This document shows, piece after piece, positions 5,712 to 12,646 of a stretch of DNA of 12,646 nt. Position numbers and translations under genes: made by a program. Below the pieces are notes generated by a model that worked only from the letters and a program-made list of their open reading frames with translations, made no database searches and was not told the origin of the DNA. This DNA is from CAYRLZ01 sp964425275 (GTDB taxonomy: Bacteria > Hydrothermota > Tepidihabitantia > Tepidihabitantales > JBDRVQ01): positions 1 through 12,646 of the forward strand of contig CAYRLZ010000003.1 in NCBI GenBank assembly GCA_964425275.1. The letters run 5' to 3'. Position 1 is the first letter of the stretch; every line of letters starts with the position of its first letter.

Positions 5712-8246
5712 ATGAATGCCCGGGAGATAAGACGAACCTTCCTTGAATTTTACTCCCGACGGGGACATACAATTGTCCCGAGCTCATCCTTAGTCCCTAA
5801 GGATGACCCCACCCTTTTATTCACCACCGCCGGCATGGTTCAATTCAAACCATTTTGGGCGAAGACATCCCCTCCCTACAAGAGGGCGACCTCGGTCCAG
5901 AAGTGCCTCCGGCTCTCCGATTTAGATAAGGTTGGGAAATCACCAAAATATCTAACCTTCTTTGAGATGTTAGGGAATTTTTCCTTCGGCGATTATTTTA
6001 AGAAAGAGGCAATCACCTGGGCCTGGGAATACCTCTTAAATTGTGCCCGCCTTTCCGAAGAGCGGTTATTAGTCTCGGTCTACGAAAAAGATGAAGAGGC
6101 CTTTAATATTTGGCATAAGGTCATCGGCTTACCAAAGGAGAAGATTTTTCGTCTGGGTGAGGCGGACAATTTCTGGGGTCCGGCTGGGAGGACTGGTGCC
6201 TGTGGACCTTGTTCGGAGGTCTATTATGACTTAGGAAGAGAATGCGGCTGTGGGAAACCGACCTGCGCCCCCGGCTGTGATTGCGACCGCTTCTTAGAGA
6301 TATATAACCTCGTCTTCCCCCAATTTGACTGCCAGGAGGATGGACAAAAACTACCGCTCGCTTATCCCGGAATTGATACCGGTATGGGGTTGGAGCGTCT
6401 GGCGATGGTCTCCCAGGGTAAAAAGAGCGTATTTGAAACCGACTGCCTGTTGCCAATAATAAAGAGGATGGAAGAGATCCTCGGTCTCTCCCGAAACTCA
6501 GAAAATAAGTTAGCATTTGATGCCGCAGCCGACCATATAAGGGGGGTTGTCTTTGCCATTGCCGATGGGGTTCTCCCCGCGCCCGAAGAAAGAGGTTATG
6601 TGGTTCGTTCTCTAATCCGGCGGGCGCTTCTTTTCTCCTACAAGATTCTAAAAATTGAAGAGCCCTTCCTTTATAAATTGACCTCGGCGGTTGTTGATGT
6701 CTATCATACCCACTATCCGGAGGTGAAGGAGGTCTTCCAGAAGGCGTCCTTAGTTGTGAAGGCGGAGGAGGAGAGATTTCTTTATAACTTATCTCTTGGA
6801 ATAAAGAAGTGGGAAGAGATTACCAGGCAAATCCCCAAAGGCGGGACAGTCTCTGGGGAGGATGCCTTCCGCCTCTCCGATACCTACGGGCTGGGCATTG
6901 AAATTCAAGAAGAACTGGCGGCAAGTGAGGGGTTAACAATTGATAAGGGCTCTTTCTTAAAATTACTGGACGAGCAGCGGCAAAAGTCAAAAAAGACCTT
7001 TCTTTTACCCAGCGGAGTTCCCCAAGGCTTAAAAGAATTCACTCAGGAGTTTGTTGGCTATGAGACCCTGAGTGTGATAAGTGAACTCTATCACTACGAA
7101 GGGGATGAGGTCTATCTTCACCCAACACCTTTCTATGCCGAAGCGGGTGGTCAGGTTGGTGATACCGGTTGGATTGAGGGCGAAGGTTTTAAGTTGGAGG
7201 TGATTTCGTCTTATTATAAATTTGGCTTCCGTGTCGCCCGGGTTCGCCCGATTGAAGGAAAAATTCAATTAGGACGAGTTCTTTGCACCGTGGACAAAAA
7301 ACGGCGCTGCGAGATTGAAAGAGCCCACACCGCGACCCACCTCTTGCATAAGGCATTAAAGATACTCCTCGGAGAAGATGTTCGTCAAGAGGGGAGTTTG
7401 GTAGAACCCGGTCGACTCCGTTTTGATTTTAATTTCCCCCGACCACTAAAAGAAGAGGAGATTAAAAAATTAGAGGCGATTGTCTATGAGAAGATATTAG
7501 AGGATTTACTCGTAGAGAAATTCTTTAATCTACCAATTGAAGAGGCACGGGCGATGGGTGCGGTTGCCCTCTTTACTGAGCAATACGGCGAAAAGGTGCA
7601 GGTGATAAAGATTGGCGATTTTTCTTGTGAACTTTGCGGTGGCACCCATACAAGAAGAACCGGTGAGATTGGCTACTTTCGGATCAGACAGGAGACCGGT
7701 GTCGCAGCCGGGACAAGAAGGATTGAAGCCCTGTGCGGCGCGCGGGTGAAAAAAGAGATGGATGAAGAAGAAGCGATAATATCTGCCCTCCAAAAAGAGT
7801 TTGGGCCGAGGGATAAAATCCTTAAAAAAATCTCCGAGATAAAAGAGCGGGTCATTTTCTTAGAAAAGAGTAAGGAAAAAATATCCCAAAGACTCATTTC
7901 CAATATCGCAAAGGAATTGGTTGCCGAGGAGATTAAAGGGGTCTTTTTAATCTTCGGTTACTACCCCTACCTTTCCCTCAATGACCTGAGAAATTTATCC
8001 GATACGACGAAAAAGCGCCCGAAGACAATCTCGGTTTTTCTTACCGACGCGCCTCGGGGAGAAAAAGAAAAAGTCTTCCTGATTCGCGTCTCCCCTGATT
8101 TACAGGATAGAATAAAGGCCAAAGAATTAGCCGATCGCTTAGGAAAGACCTTGGGTGGAGGAGGTGGTGGGCGGGATGATTTAGCCGAAGGGGGATTAAA
8201 GGGGGACGAAAAGCAGATAAAAGAGGCAATAATTCAGGCGCTTTAG
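5712..8246 (+). CDS. alaS: Alanyl-tRNA synthetase
   Basis: A complete 844-residue class II synthetase that charges tRNA-Ala and edits mischarged Ser/Gly. The catalytic domain opens with EIRRTFLEFYSRRGHTIVPS and contains GRTGACGPCSEVYYDLG (~159-175). A cysteine-rich CGCGKPTCAPGCDC insert (~178-191) follows, then class II motif 3 in DTGMGLERLAMV (~222-233). The editing domain has the zinc set HTATH (His539, His543) with CGGTH (Cys642, His646). A coiled segment (~680-730) leads to the C-terminal DHHA1-type domain with a GGGGGGRDD glycine run (~815-823). I start at ATG 5712, which gives the standard MNAREIRRTF; a GTG at 5703, directly after the recA stop, would add three residues. No Shine-Dalgarno is evident, so it probably relies on coupling to recA. 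Gene order recA-alaS is common, but recX is missing here. Confidence 0.96.
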   Translation: MNAREIRRTFLEFYSRRGHTIVPSSSLVPKDDPTLLFTTAGMVQFKPFWAKTSPPYKRATSVQKCLRLSDLDKVGKSPKYLTFFEMLGNFSFGDYFKKEAITWAWEYLLNCARLSEERLLVSVYEKDEEAFNIWHKVIGLPKEKIFRLGEADNFWGPAGRTGACGPCSEVYYDLGRECGCGKPTCAPGCDCDRFLEIYNLVFPQFDCQEDGQKLPLAYPGIDTGMGLERLAMVSQGKKSVFETDCLLPIIKRMEEILGLSRNSENKLAFDAAADHIRGVVFAIADGVLPAPEERGYVVRSLIRRALLFSYKILKIEEPFLYKLTSAVVDVYHTHYPEVKEVFQKASLVVKAEEERFLYNLSLGIKKWEEITRQIPKGGTVSGEDAFRLSDTYGLGIEIQEELAASEGLTIDKGSFLKLLDEQRQKSKKTFLLPSGVPQGLKEFTQEFVGYETLSVISELYHYEGDEVYLHPTPFYAEAGGQVGDTGWIEGEGFKLEVISSYYKFGFRVARVRPIEGKIQLGRVLCTVDKKRRCEIERAHTATHLLHKALKILLGEDVRQEGSLVEPGRLRFDFNFPRPLKEEEIKKLEAIVYEKILEDLLVEKFFNLPIEEARAMGAVALFTEQYGEKVQVIKIGDFSCELCGGTHTRRTGEIGYFRIRQETGVAAGTRRIEALCGARVKKEMDEEEAIISALQKEFGPRDKILKKISEIKERVIFLEKSKEKISQRLISNIAKELVAEEIKGVFLIFGYYPYLSLNDLRNLSDTTKKRPKTISVFLTDAPRGEKEKVFLIRVSPDLQDRIKAKELADRLGKTLGGGGGGRDDLAEGGLKGDEKQIKEAIIQAL

Positions 8247-8248
8247 AA

Positions 8249-10888
8249 ATGAATTGGCATTCTCTACCAAGAGATGAGGTCTTAAAGCGACTGGCGACCC
8301 AAGAATCAGGACTTACTCAAAGGGAAGCGGAAAAGCGCCTTATTCGGTTTGGTCCAAACCGAATAGCCGAAGAGAAGAAAAAAACTCCCCTTCGTCTCTT
8401 CTTGGAACAGTTCAATAATTTCCTGATTATCATCCTCATCATTGCTACCTTTCTTTCTCTTTTTATTGGTGAAGTGACCGAAGGGATTGTCATCTTAGCC
8501 ATTGTGATTATGGCGGCTTTCTTCAGTTTCATCCAGAACTACCGGGCCGAGCAGGTGATGAGGGAATTAAAAAAGATGGCACCGGAATACGCCCGAGTTT
8601 TAAGGGATGGAGAAGAAAAAACTATCTTGTCCGAATCTTTGGTTCCCGGGGATATCATCTTTCTCTCTCCGGGTGATAAAGTCCCAGCCGACTGCTATCT
8701 CTTAGAAGAGGTGTTTCTGAAAGTTGACGAAGGTGTCTTGACCGGCGAATCAGTTCCGGTAGAAAAGGAGTTGTGTCTCTTACCCGAAACGACCCCCCTT
8801 TCGGAAAGAAAAAATAGCCTTTTTTCCGGAACCGTAGTCGTCTACGGTCGGGGCAAAGCGGTTGTCGTAGGAACCGGAATGAATACCGAATTTGGCAAGA
8901 TTGCGGCCAGTTTAGAGGCAATTCAAGAGACAAAGACCCCACTGCAAATCTCCATTGATAAATTAGGAAAATGGTTAGGTTTATTAACCATAATTGTCTG
9001 TGCCTTAATTGCTGGTATCGGTATCAGCCGGGGCGAGAAAATCTTAAAGATGCTCATCTGGGCGGTTGCCTTAGCGGTCGCGGTGGTGCCGGAAGCCCTA
9101 CCCGCGGTCATCACTGTCTGCCTTTCCCTTGGGATAAGAAGGATGGCAAAGCGGAATGCCCTGGTGAGAAGATTGAGTAGTGTTGAAACCCTCGGTGCCA
9201 CCAATGTCATCTGTACCGATAAGACCGGGACCATCACCAAAGGGGAGATGAGTGTGGAGAGAATATTTTTGGCGAAGGGAGAAAGGGAGATTACCGTTAC
9301 CGGGGTTGGTTATGAGCCAAAAGGGGATTTCTTTTTGCAGCACGGTCCAGAAGATGGTTGGCTAAAAGATTTAGAACCACTGCTTTTGATTGGGGTATTA
9401 TGTAATGACAGCCACTTAAAGAAAGAAGGTGAGAGATGGGTCATTAACGGCGACCCAACCGAAGGCGCACTTTTGGTATTAGCCGCCAAAAGAGGAATTA
9501 AAAAAGAGCAAATGTCCGCGAAATATAAAAGGGTAAAAGAGATTCCCTTTTCACCGGAACGAAGGTTGATGACTACCGTTCACGCCAATGGGGAGAAATT
9601 CCTAATTGCGACGAAGGGGGCGGGTGAGGTGGTCCTCAGTAAGTGCTCTTTAACCGAAGGCAGGCGTCAAGAATTATTAGGGAGGTTAAGAGATATGGCG
9701 GGAAAGGGACTGCGGGTCTTAGGGATTGCTTACCGGGAGATTGACGAGGGTTTGGTTGGGGAGAAAATAGAAGAAGACCTGACATTTTTAGGCTTCGTTG
9801 GGATGATGGATTTACCCAGAGAAGGGGTGAAAGAAGCGGTCCAAAAGTGTCGGGAGGCCGGCATAAAAACGATAATGATTACCGGCGACCATCTCTTGAC
9901 CGCCAAGGCCTGCGCCCACAAGACCGGGATTTTGGAGCGTGGATTAGCCATTGAAGGTTGTGAACTTGACCGATTATCCGATGCCGAACTACAAGATGTG
10001 ATTGATGAGATTGCGGTAATTGCCCGTTCCTCCTCTTTCCATAAATTGCGGGTTGTTGAGGCCCTCCAGAAGAAAGGGAATATCGTGGCCATGACCGGCG
10101 ACGGGGTTAACGATGCCCCGGCCTTGAAGAAAGCGGACATCGGAGTGGCAATGGGTATTACCGGGACCAGTGTTAGTAAAGAAGTCTCCGATTTAATTCT
10201 CTTGGATGATAACTTTGTCACAATTGTCAGTGCCATTGAAGAGGGGAGAAATATATTTAAGAACACAAAGAACTTTCTTGGCTATGGACTTGGTCTGCAT
10301 CTGGGGGAGATTTTAATTATGGTTCTATCTCTGGTTTTTGGCCTTCCTTTACCTTTGATTGCCAGCCAGATTCTCTGGATTAATTTAGTGACCGATGGCT
10401 TGCCACCAATGGCCCTAAGTATTGAACCCCCCGAACCGGGGATGATGAAAAGACCACCCCGGGGGAAGAAAGAGACTTTCTTTAGCCGGCGGGTGATTGG
10501 GTTAGGGATACTAATTGGCCTCCTGATGACCATTCAAGCCTTCGTTCTTTTTAAATATGGGTTGTCCACTTCGGAGGAGAAAGGGAGGACTATGACCTTC
10601 GCGATGATTACCATCTCGGCGATGTTTAATGTCTTTAACTGGCGCTCCGAAAGGATTTCCGTATTCCGGCTTCCTTTCTTTCAGAATAGGCATTTGTTAT
10701 TAGCGGTGATCAGCACCGTCCTTTTACTACTCGCCGTTATCTATCTCCCAATATTGCAAAAGTCATTCTCAACCGTCCCATTATTGCCCGGGGATTGGCT
10801 TAAAATATTGGGTTTAGGTCTTACAACGGTTCTTGCCGTGGAGTTAATAAAACTCCTACCAAACTTCTTACCGAGAACTGCCCGTTAA
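8249..10888 (+). CDS. P-type cation-transporting ATPase, probably Ca2+ (P2A-like)
   Basis: A full-length 879-residue inner-membrane P-type ATPase. The order is: N-terminal cation-ATPase domain (1-~50); M1-M2 (~55-95); A domain with TGES (165-168); M3-M4 (~240-295) with PEALP (281-285); P domain with DKTGT (phosphorylated Asp324); N domain with KGAGE; TGDH (545-548) and TGDGVNDAP (616-624); then M5-M10. It resembles SERCA/PMR1-type calcium pumps. Against SERCA, site II residues are kept (Glu in M4; Asn712 and Asp716 in WINLVTDGLPP). For site I, Glu687 is kept, but the residue aligned to Asn768 is His684 and the M8 glutamate is not seen (TISAMFNVFN). One Ca2+ per ATP, as in PMR1, is therefore inferred; another cation is possible. 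It starts 2 bases after the alaS stop, with no Shine-Dalgarno, so it is likely the third gene of a recA-alaS transcript. Confidence 0.9.
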   Translation: MNWHSLPRDEVLKRLATQESGLTQREAEKRLIRFGPNRIAEEKKKTPLRLFLEQFNNFLIIILIIATFLSLFIGEVTEGIVILAIVIMAAFFSFIQNYRAEQVMRELKKMAPEYARVLRDGEEKTILSESLVPGDIIFLSPGDKVPADCYLLEEVFLKVDEGVLTGESVPVEKELCLLPETTPLSERKNSLFSGTVVVYGRGKAVVVGTGMNTEFGKIAASLEAIQETKTPLQISIDKLGKWLGLLTIIVCALIAGIGISRGEKILKMLIWAVALAVAVVPEALPAVITVCLSLGIRRMAKRNALVRRLSSVETLGATNVICTDKTGTITKGEMSVERIFLAKGEREITVTGVGYEPKGDFFLQHGPEDGWLKDLEPLLLIGVLCNDSHLKKEGERWVINGDPTEGALLVLAAKRGIKKEQMSAKYKRVKEIPFSPERRLMTTVHANGEKFLIATKGAGEVVLSKCSLTEGRRQELLGRLRDMAGKGLRVLGIAYREIDEGLVGEKIEEDLTFLGFVGMMDLPREGVKEAVQKCREAGIKTIMITGDHLLTAKACAHKTGILERGLAIEGCELDRLSDAELQDVIDEIAVIARSSSFHKLRVVEALQKKGNIVAMTGDGVNDAPALKKADIGVAMGITGTSVSKEVSDLILLDDNFVTIVSAIEEGRNIFKNTKNFLGYGLGLHLGEILIMVLSLVFGLPLPLIASQILWINLVTDGLPPMALSIEPPEPGMMKRPPRGKKETFFSRRVIGLGILIGLLMTIQAFVLFKYGLSTSEEKGRTMTFAMITISAMFNVFNWRSERISVFRLPFFQNRHLLLAVISTVLLLLAVIYLPILQKSFSTVPLLPGDWLKILGLGLTTVLAVELIKLLPNFLPRTAR

Positions 10889-11072
10889 CCGTAATCTCAA
10901 AGAGGAAATTCTAAATCCTAAAGTAGAATACCTGTATCCGATTTTGAGTTTTGGATTTCCTCCCGAAAGGCAGGCTACCTGATAGTGCTTTGAAGCATAG
11001 GATTTCCTCTCCTTAAAGAGAGTTTAGGGTTTTGAGTCTCCCCTTCAAGTCAACGGAAGGCGCGATTGGGAT
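10889..11072. other. Convergent intergenic region with short repeats
   Basis: No gene is visible. GGATTTCCTC occurs twice in direct orientation (10953-10962 and 11000-11009), and GAGGAAAT (10902-10909) is its partial inverse. TTTTGAGT also occurs on both sides. Two small hairpins are present: TGCTT/AAGCA around 10986-10997 and CTCTC/GAGAG around 11007-11022. None is followed by a T tract, so I do not call a terminator. Confidence 0.45.
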
Positions 11073-11921
11073 TTACCACTTTGAGCCATAACCAACAAAT
11101 TGCCATTGGCCATTCTCTTTTCGGAACTGAAATTGGAGACCCCGCATTCGGGAGAAAGGATTTTTTCTCCCGGTTTTCTTAATCGGGATTATATCAATAT
11201 AAGCGGTAGCGATATTATCAATAATCCGCACCTGCCCGAAATCAAAATAAAAGGGAAGGGAAAGCGCCCGATGTCGTCTTTTTATCTCTTCTAAGGTAAG
11301 CCAAATTACCCGAGAATCCGGGGATAAAAGATTCAATTCCTCGGGTCTCCCCTTTTTTAAGAAGACAATATTGGCCGGTATATCAAACTCAACAAACTTC
11401 TTCTCTAACCCACCCGGCGATAGGGCATTTTCAATCGCCAGGCGAAGAATCTCTTGGACCGCTGCCAGGTCTTTCATCCCATATCTAAAACTACCATCAA
11501 GAAGTGGAGAGAGCCACAAAAGTCTCCAACCGTCATCGGTTTTAACCCAACTCTGGAAAATATAATGATACCGCCCTTTTCTTTTCTCATCCCAAATCCA
11601 AGTAGATACCTGCCCAATAAGACCGGTAATATTTATAAATCGCGTCTCTATTTGGTCGGTCTTTTTCCCGTCTATCCACCTTTTGAAAGATGTCGCAAAT
11701 TTCTCAAAAGGTGTCTCATTTTGAAATTGGCGATTGAATAGATTATAGACCTCCCGGGCATCTCTTTTCTGAAGAGCAGAGTTAAATCTACCTACTTTAC
11801 TTAAAAGGGAAGAAAGGTCATCTTGGGCTTTATTCTGAGAGGTGCAGAAAAGAAAAGGCGAGAAACACCAAAATATGAAATAGAAAAAAGGGATGCGACG
11901 GCAATAGTGGTTATTGGTCAT
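11073..11921 (-). CDS. Exported protein of unknown function, possibly two NTF2-like domains
   Basis: I do not recognise this 282-residue protein. Residues ~11-26 form a very aromatic hydrophobic segment (IPFFYFIFWCFSPFLFC) after two arginines, consistent with a Sec signal peptide. The Cys after FLF is not a good lipobox because position -1 is Phe. After that, a helix-rich part (~38-85; ALQKRDAREVYNLFNRQF) leads into strands ending YIFQSWVKTDDGWRLLWLSP, a layout like an NTF2/SnoaL alpha+beta fold. A second region (~165-282) ends in strands with FRKENGQWQFVGYGSKW, again a 'charged-W-strand' end typical of such folds. The fold guess rests on pattern alone. The gene is single, convergent with the ATPase, with its ATG 5 bases after a TATAAT box. 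Confidence 0.7.
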   Translation of the reverse strand: MTNNHYCRRIPFFYFIFWCFSPFLFCTSQNKAQDDLSSLLSKVGRFNSALQKRDAREVYNLFNRQFQNETPFEKFATSFKRWIDGKKTDQIETRFINITGLIGQVSTWIWDEKRKGRYHYIFQSWVKTDDGWRLLWLSPLLDGSFRYGMKDLAAVQEILRLAIENALSPGGLEKKFVEFDIPANIVFLKKGRPEELNLLSPDSRVIWLTLEEIKRRHRALSLPFYFDFGQVRIIDNIATAYIDIIPIKKTGRKNPFSRMRGLQFQFRKENGQWQFVGYGSKW

Positions 11922-11926
11922 AATCC

Positions 11927-11954
11927 ATTATAACCAAATTAAGGCTTTTGTCTA
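11927..11954 (-). promoter_or_regulatory. Promoter of the exported-protein gene, predicted leaderless
   Basis: On the minus strand, -35 TAGACA (11954-11949, one mismatch to consensus), 16-base spacer, consensus -10 TATAAT (11932-11927). The ATG (11921) is 5 bases after the -10, the same spacing as at rplF, and no Shine-Dalgarno fits in between. Confidence 0.75.
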
Positions 11955-12015
11955 CTTTCGGTTTTTGGCTTTTAGGCATCACTTACCAGTTTTCCCAAAA
12001 TGGTTTTCGGGCAAA

Positions 12016-12140
12016 GAGATAGAATGGGCTATCCACCACCCGAGTTTTTCATTTTAATCCCTCCGCCAAAAATTTATTCTCGCTTTCGCCCGCAAATAGC
12101 GGCTGGCGGCTTCGGTATGGTGGATAGCCCATTTATTCTC
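12016..12140. repeat. Long nested stem-loop with a 16-bp perfect core
   Basis: AATGGGCTATCCACCA (12023-12038) is exactly complementary to TGGTGGATAGCCCATT (12118-12133). Outside it, after a small internal loop, GAGA (12016-12019) pairs with TCTC (12137-12140). Inside it, CCG/CGG (12040-12042, 12113-12115), CCGCCA/TGGCGG (12063-12068, 12104-12109) and CGCT/AGCG (12081-12084, 12098-12101) stack in nested order. ATTTATTCTC occurs twice (12072-12081 and 12131-12140). No T tract follows on either strand, so it is not a simple terminator. A structured RNA, a small palindromic repeat element or a mobile-element remnant are all possible. Confidence 0.7.
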
Positions 12141-12276
12141 TTAACTTCAAAGGTAAACCGAATTGCTTTTACCTTATTATCGTTTACACGCATTTCCTCT
12201 TTTCCTTTCATATCTTTTCAGTCCCTCCTCAACTCTTTCTTTTTTAAAACAAATATTGTGCCGAATTGTCATTTTT

Positions 12277-12307
12277 ATAAGTTATTGAGATTTAATGACT
12301 TATTTTT
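12277..12307 (+). terminator. AT-rich hairpin followed by a T run (weak terminator candidate)
   Basis: ATAAGTTATT (12277-12286) pairs with AATGACTTAT (12294-12303), with one G-T wobble and a 7-base loop, and runs into TTTTT (12303-12307). The form is terminator-like on the plus strand, but the stem is AT-rich and no plus-strand gene lies directly upstream. Confidence 0.3.
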
Positions 12308-12440
12308 GATTAATTGGTTTTTAAGATGACCTTGCTGAATTTTTCTTTGAATTTAACGGATTTTTCGGCAGTCTTAATAAAAATTACAAATCTTTTCCCT
12401 TAAGCGCCTTCTTGGCAAAGAAGAGAAATTATCTCATCCC

Positions 12441-12646
12441 ATGAAGACGTCTTATCTTGAGATGAGTAGTTTTTATGAATATCGGCCATCATCTAAAGAC
12501 CCTAGGAGAGCTCTGAAAAAGTCGTAAGGTTGTTCAATTTTTAGCGATAATTGGGTTTATAAGACTATCCTTGAAAAATTTCCTAACCACCCCTTAGTGA
12601 AACTGAAACCCCTGGTCGATAAAATTCTTGATGAGGTGGAGAAGGA
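12441..12646 (+). pseudogene. N-terminal part of an IS5-like transposase frame with an in-frame stop
   Basis: From ATG 12441 the frame reads MKTSYLEMSS, FYEYRPSSKD, PRRALKKS and then meets TAA at 12525-12527. The same frame continues GCSIFSDNWVYKTILEKF, PNHPLVKLKPLVDKILDEVE to the window edge. The HPL...LVDKILDE pattern resembles the start of IS5-group transposases, where it precedes the 'F..lYs..GRPsi' DNA-binding part that would lie beyond the window. The sense on both sides of the TAA suggests a single codon change (for example Tyr to stop) in a once continuous frame. Alternatively the true start is downstream of the TAA and the upstream frame is incidental. No terminal inverted repeat could be identified, as the right end is outside the window. 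Confidence 0.5.

Larger units (their letters stand above)
11955..12440. other. Non-coding stretch rich in inverted repeats
   Basis: No credible gene: the one open frame (12000-12329) runs through a long inverted repeat and has no ribosome binding site or recognisable protein pattern. The stretch holds the nested stem-loop 12016-12140, a hairpin AAGGTAAA/TTTACCTT (12150-12157, 12168-12175), a hairpin at 12277-12303 and CTTCTT/AAGAAG (12408-12413, 12418-12423) just before the transposase-like frame. The left end of the insertion element may lie here, but I cannot place it. Confidence 0.5.

Noticed and set aside
9730..10266. 178-residue open frame on the minus strand
   Set aside because: It lies fully inside the P-type ATPase, opposite the TGDGVNDAP region, and is low-complexity in Ser/Thr/Pro; it is a shadow frame.
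12000..12329. 109-residue open frame on the plus strand
   Set aside because: It crosses the long inverted repeat, has no ribosome binding site and no protein-like pattern, and its end is rich in Phe and Leu from AT-rich DNA.
1..12646. tRNA or rRNA genes
   Set aside because: By eye I saw no T-loop GGTTCGA-type motif with matching arms, nor rRNA-like segments; a tRNA or covariance-model scan was not possible here.

Overview
The window is about 12.6 kb of compact bacterial chromosome of moderate GC. It is mostly core housekeeping genes, with intergenic DNA that is more unusual than the genes. A truncated kelch-like secreted protein with a C-terminal type IX secretion (T9SS) sorting domain points to the FCB superphylum or a neighbouring candidate phylum such as WOR-3/Stahlbacteria. 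That placement is an inference from one sorting domain and general gene style, not a phylogeny.

Layout. (a) 1-764: 3' end of the T9SS-exported kelch-like protein, closed by a strong intrinsic terminator. (b) 765-1402: a non-coding stretch with a mini-ORF behind a good ribosome binding site and a degenerate 12-bp tandem repeat of about 21 units (1075-1326). (c) 1403-1972: rplF standing alone, away from the spc operon, with a consensus promoter placed so that the mRNA should be leaderless. (d) 4566 down to 2150, minus strand: rpsR-rplI-bifunctional nuclease-tyrS. The first three genes overlap by 4 bases (ATGA, then GTGA) and tyrS follows after about 55 bases. (e) 4680-10888, plus strand: recA-alaS-cation P-type ATPase with almost no spacing, divergent from (d). 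(f) 11921 down to 11073, minus strand: an unrecognised exported protein, possibly two NTF2-like domains, again with a leaderless-type promoter. (g) 11955-12440: non-coding, with a nested stem-loop whose core stem is 16 perfect base pairs. (h) 12441-end: start of an apparent IS5-like transposase frame, interrupted by an in-frame TAA and cut by the window edge.

How the parts relate. Groups (c), (d) and (e) are translation, tRNA charging and recombination genes plus one ion pump. No defence, biosynthetic or phage system is visible. The most informative pattern is regulatory. Three transcription units (rplF, rpsR and the exported protein) each have -35 and -10 boxes 16 bases apart, with the start codon only 5-7 bases after the -10, so transcription should begin at the start codon. 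In contrast, recA and the nuclease gene have clear Shine-Dalgarno sequences, and internal operon genes often start by overlap. The 12-bp repeat and the long stem-loop are the best candidates for undescribed elements; neither can be given a function from this sequence alone.
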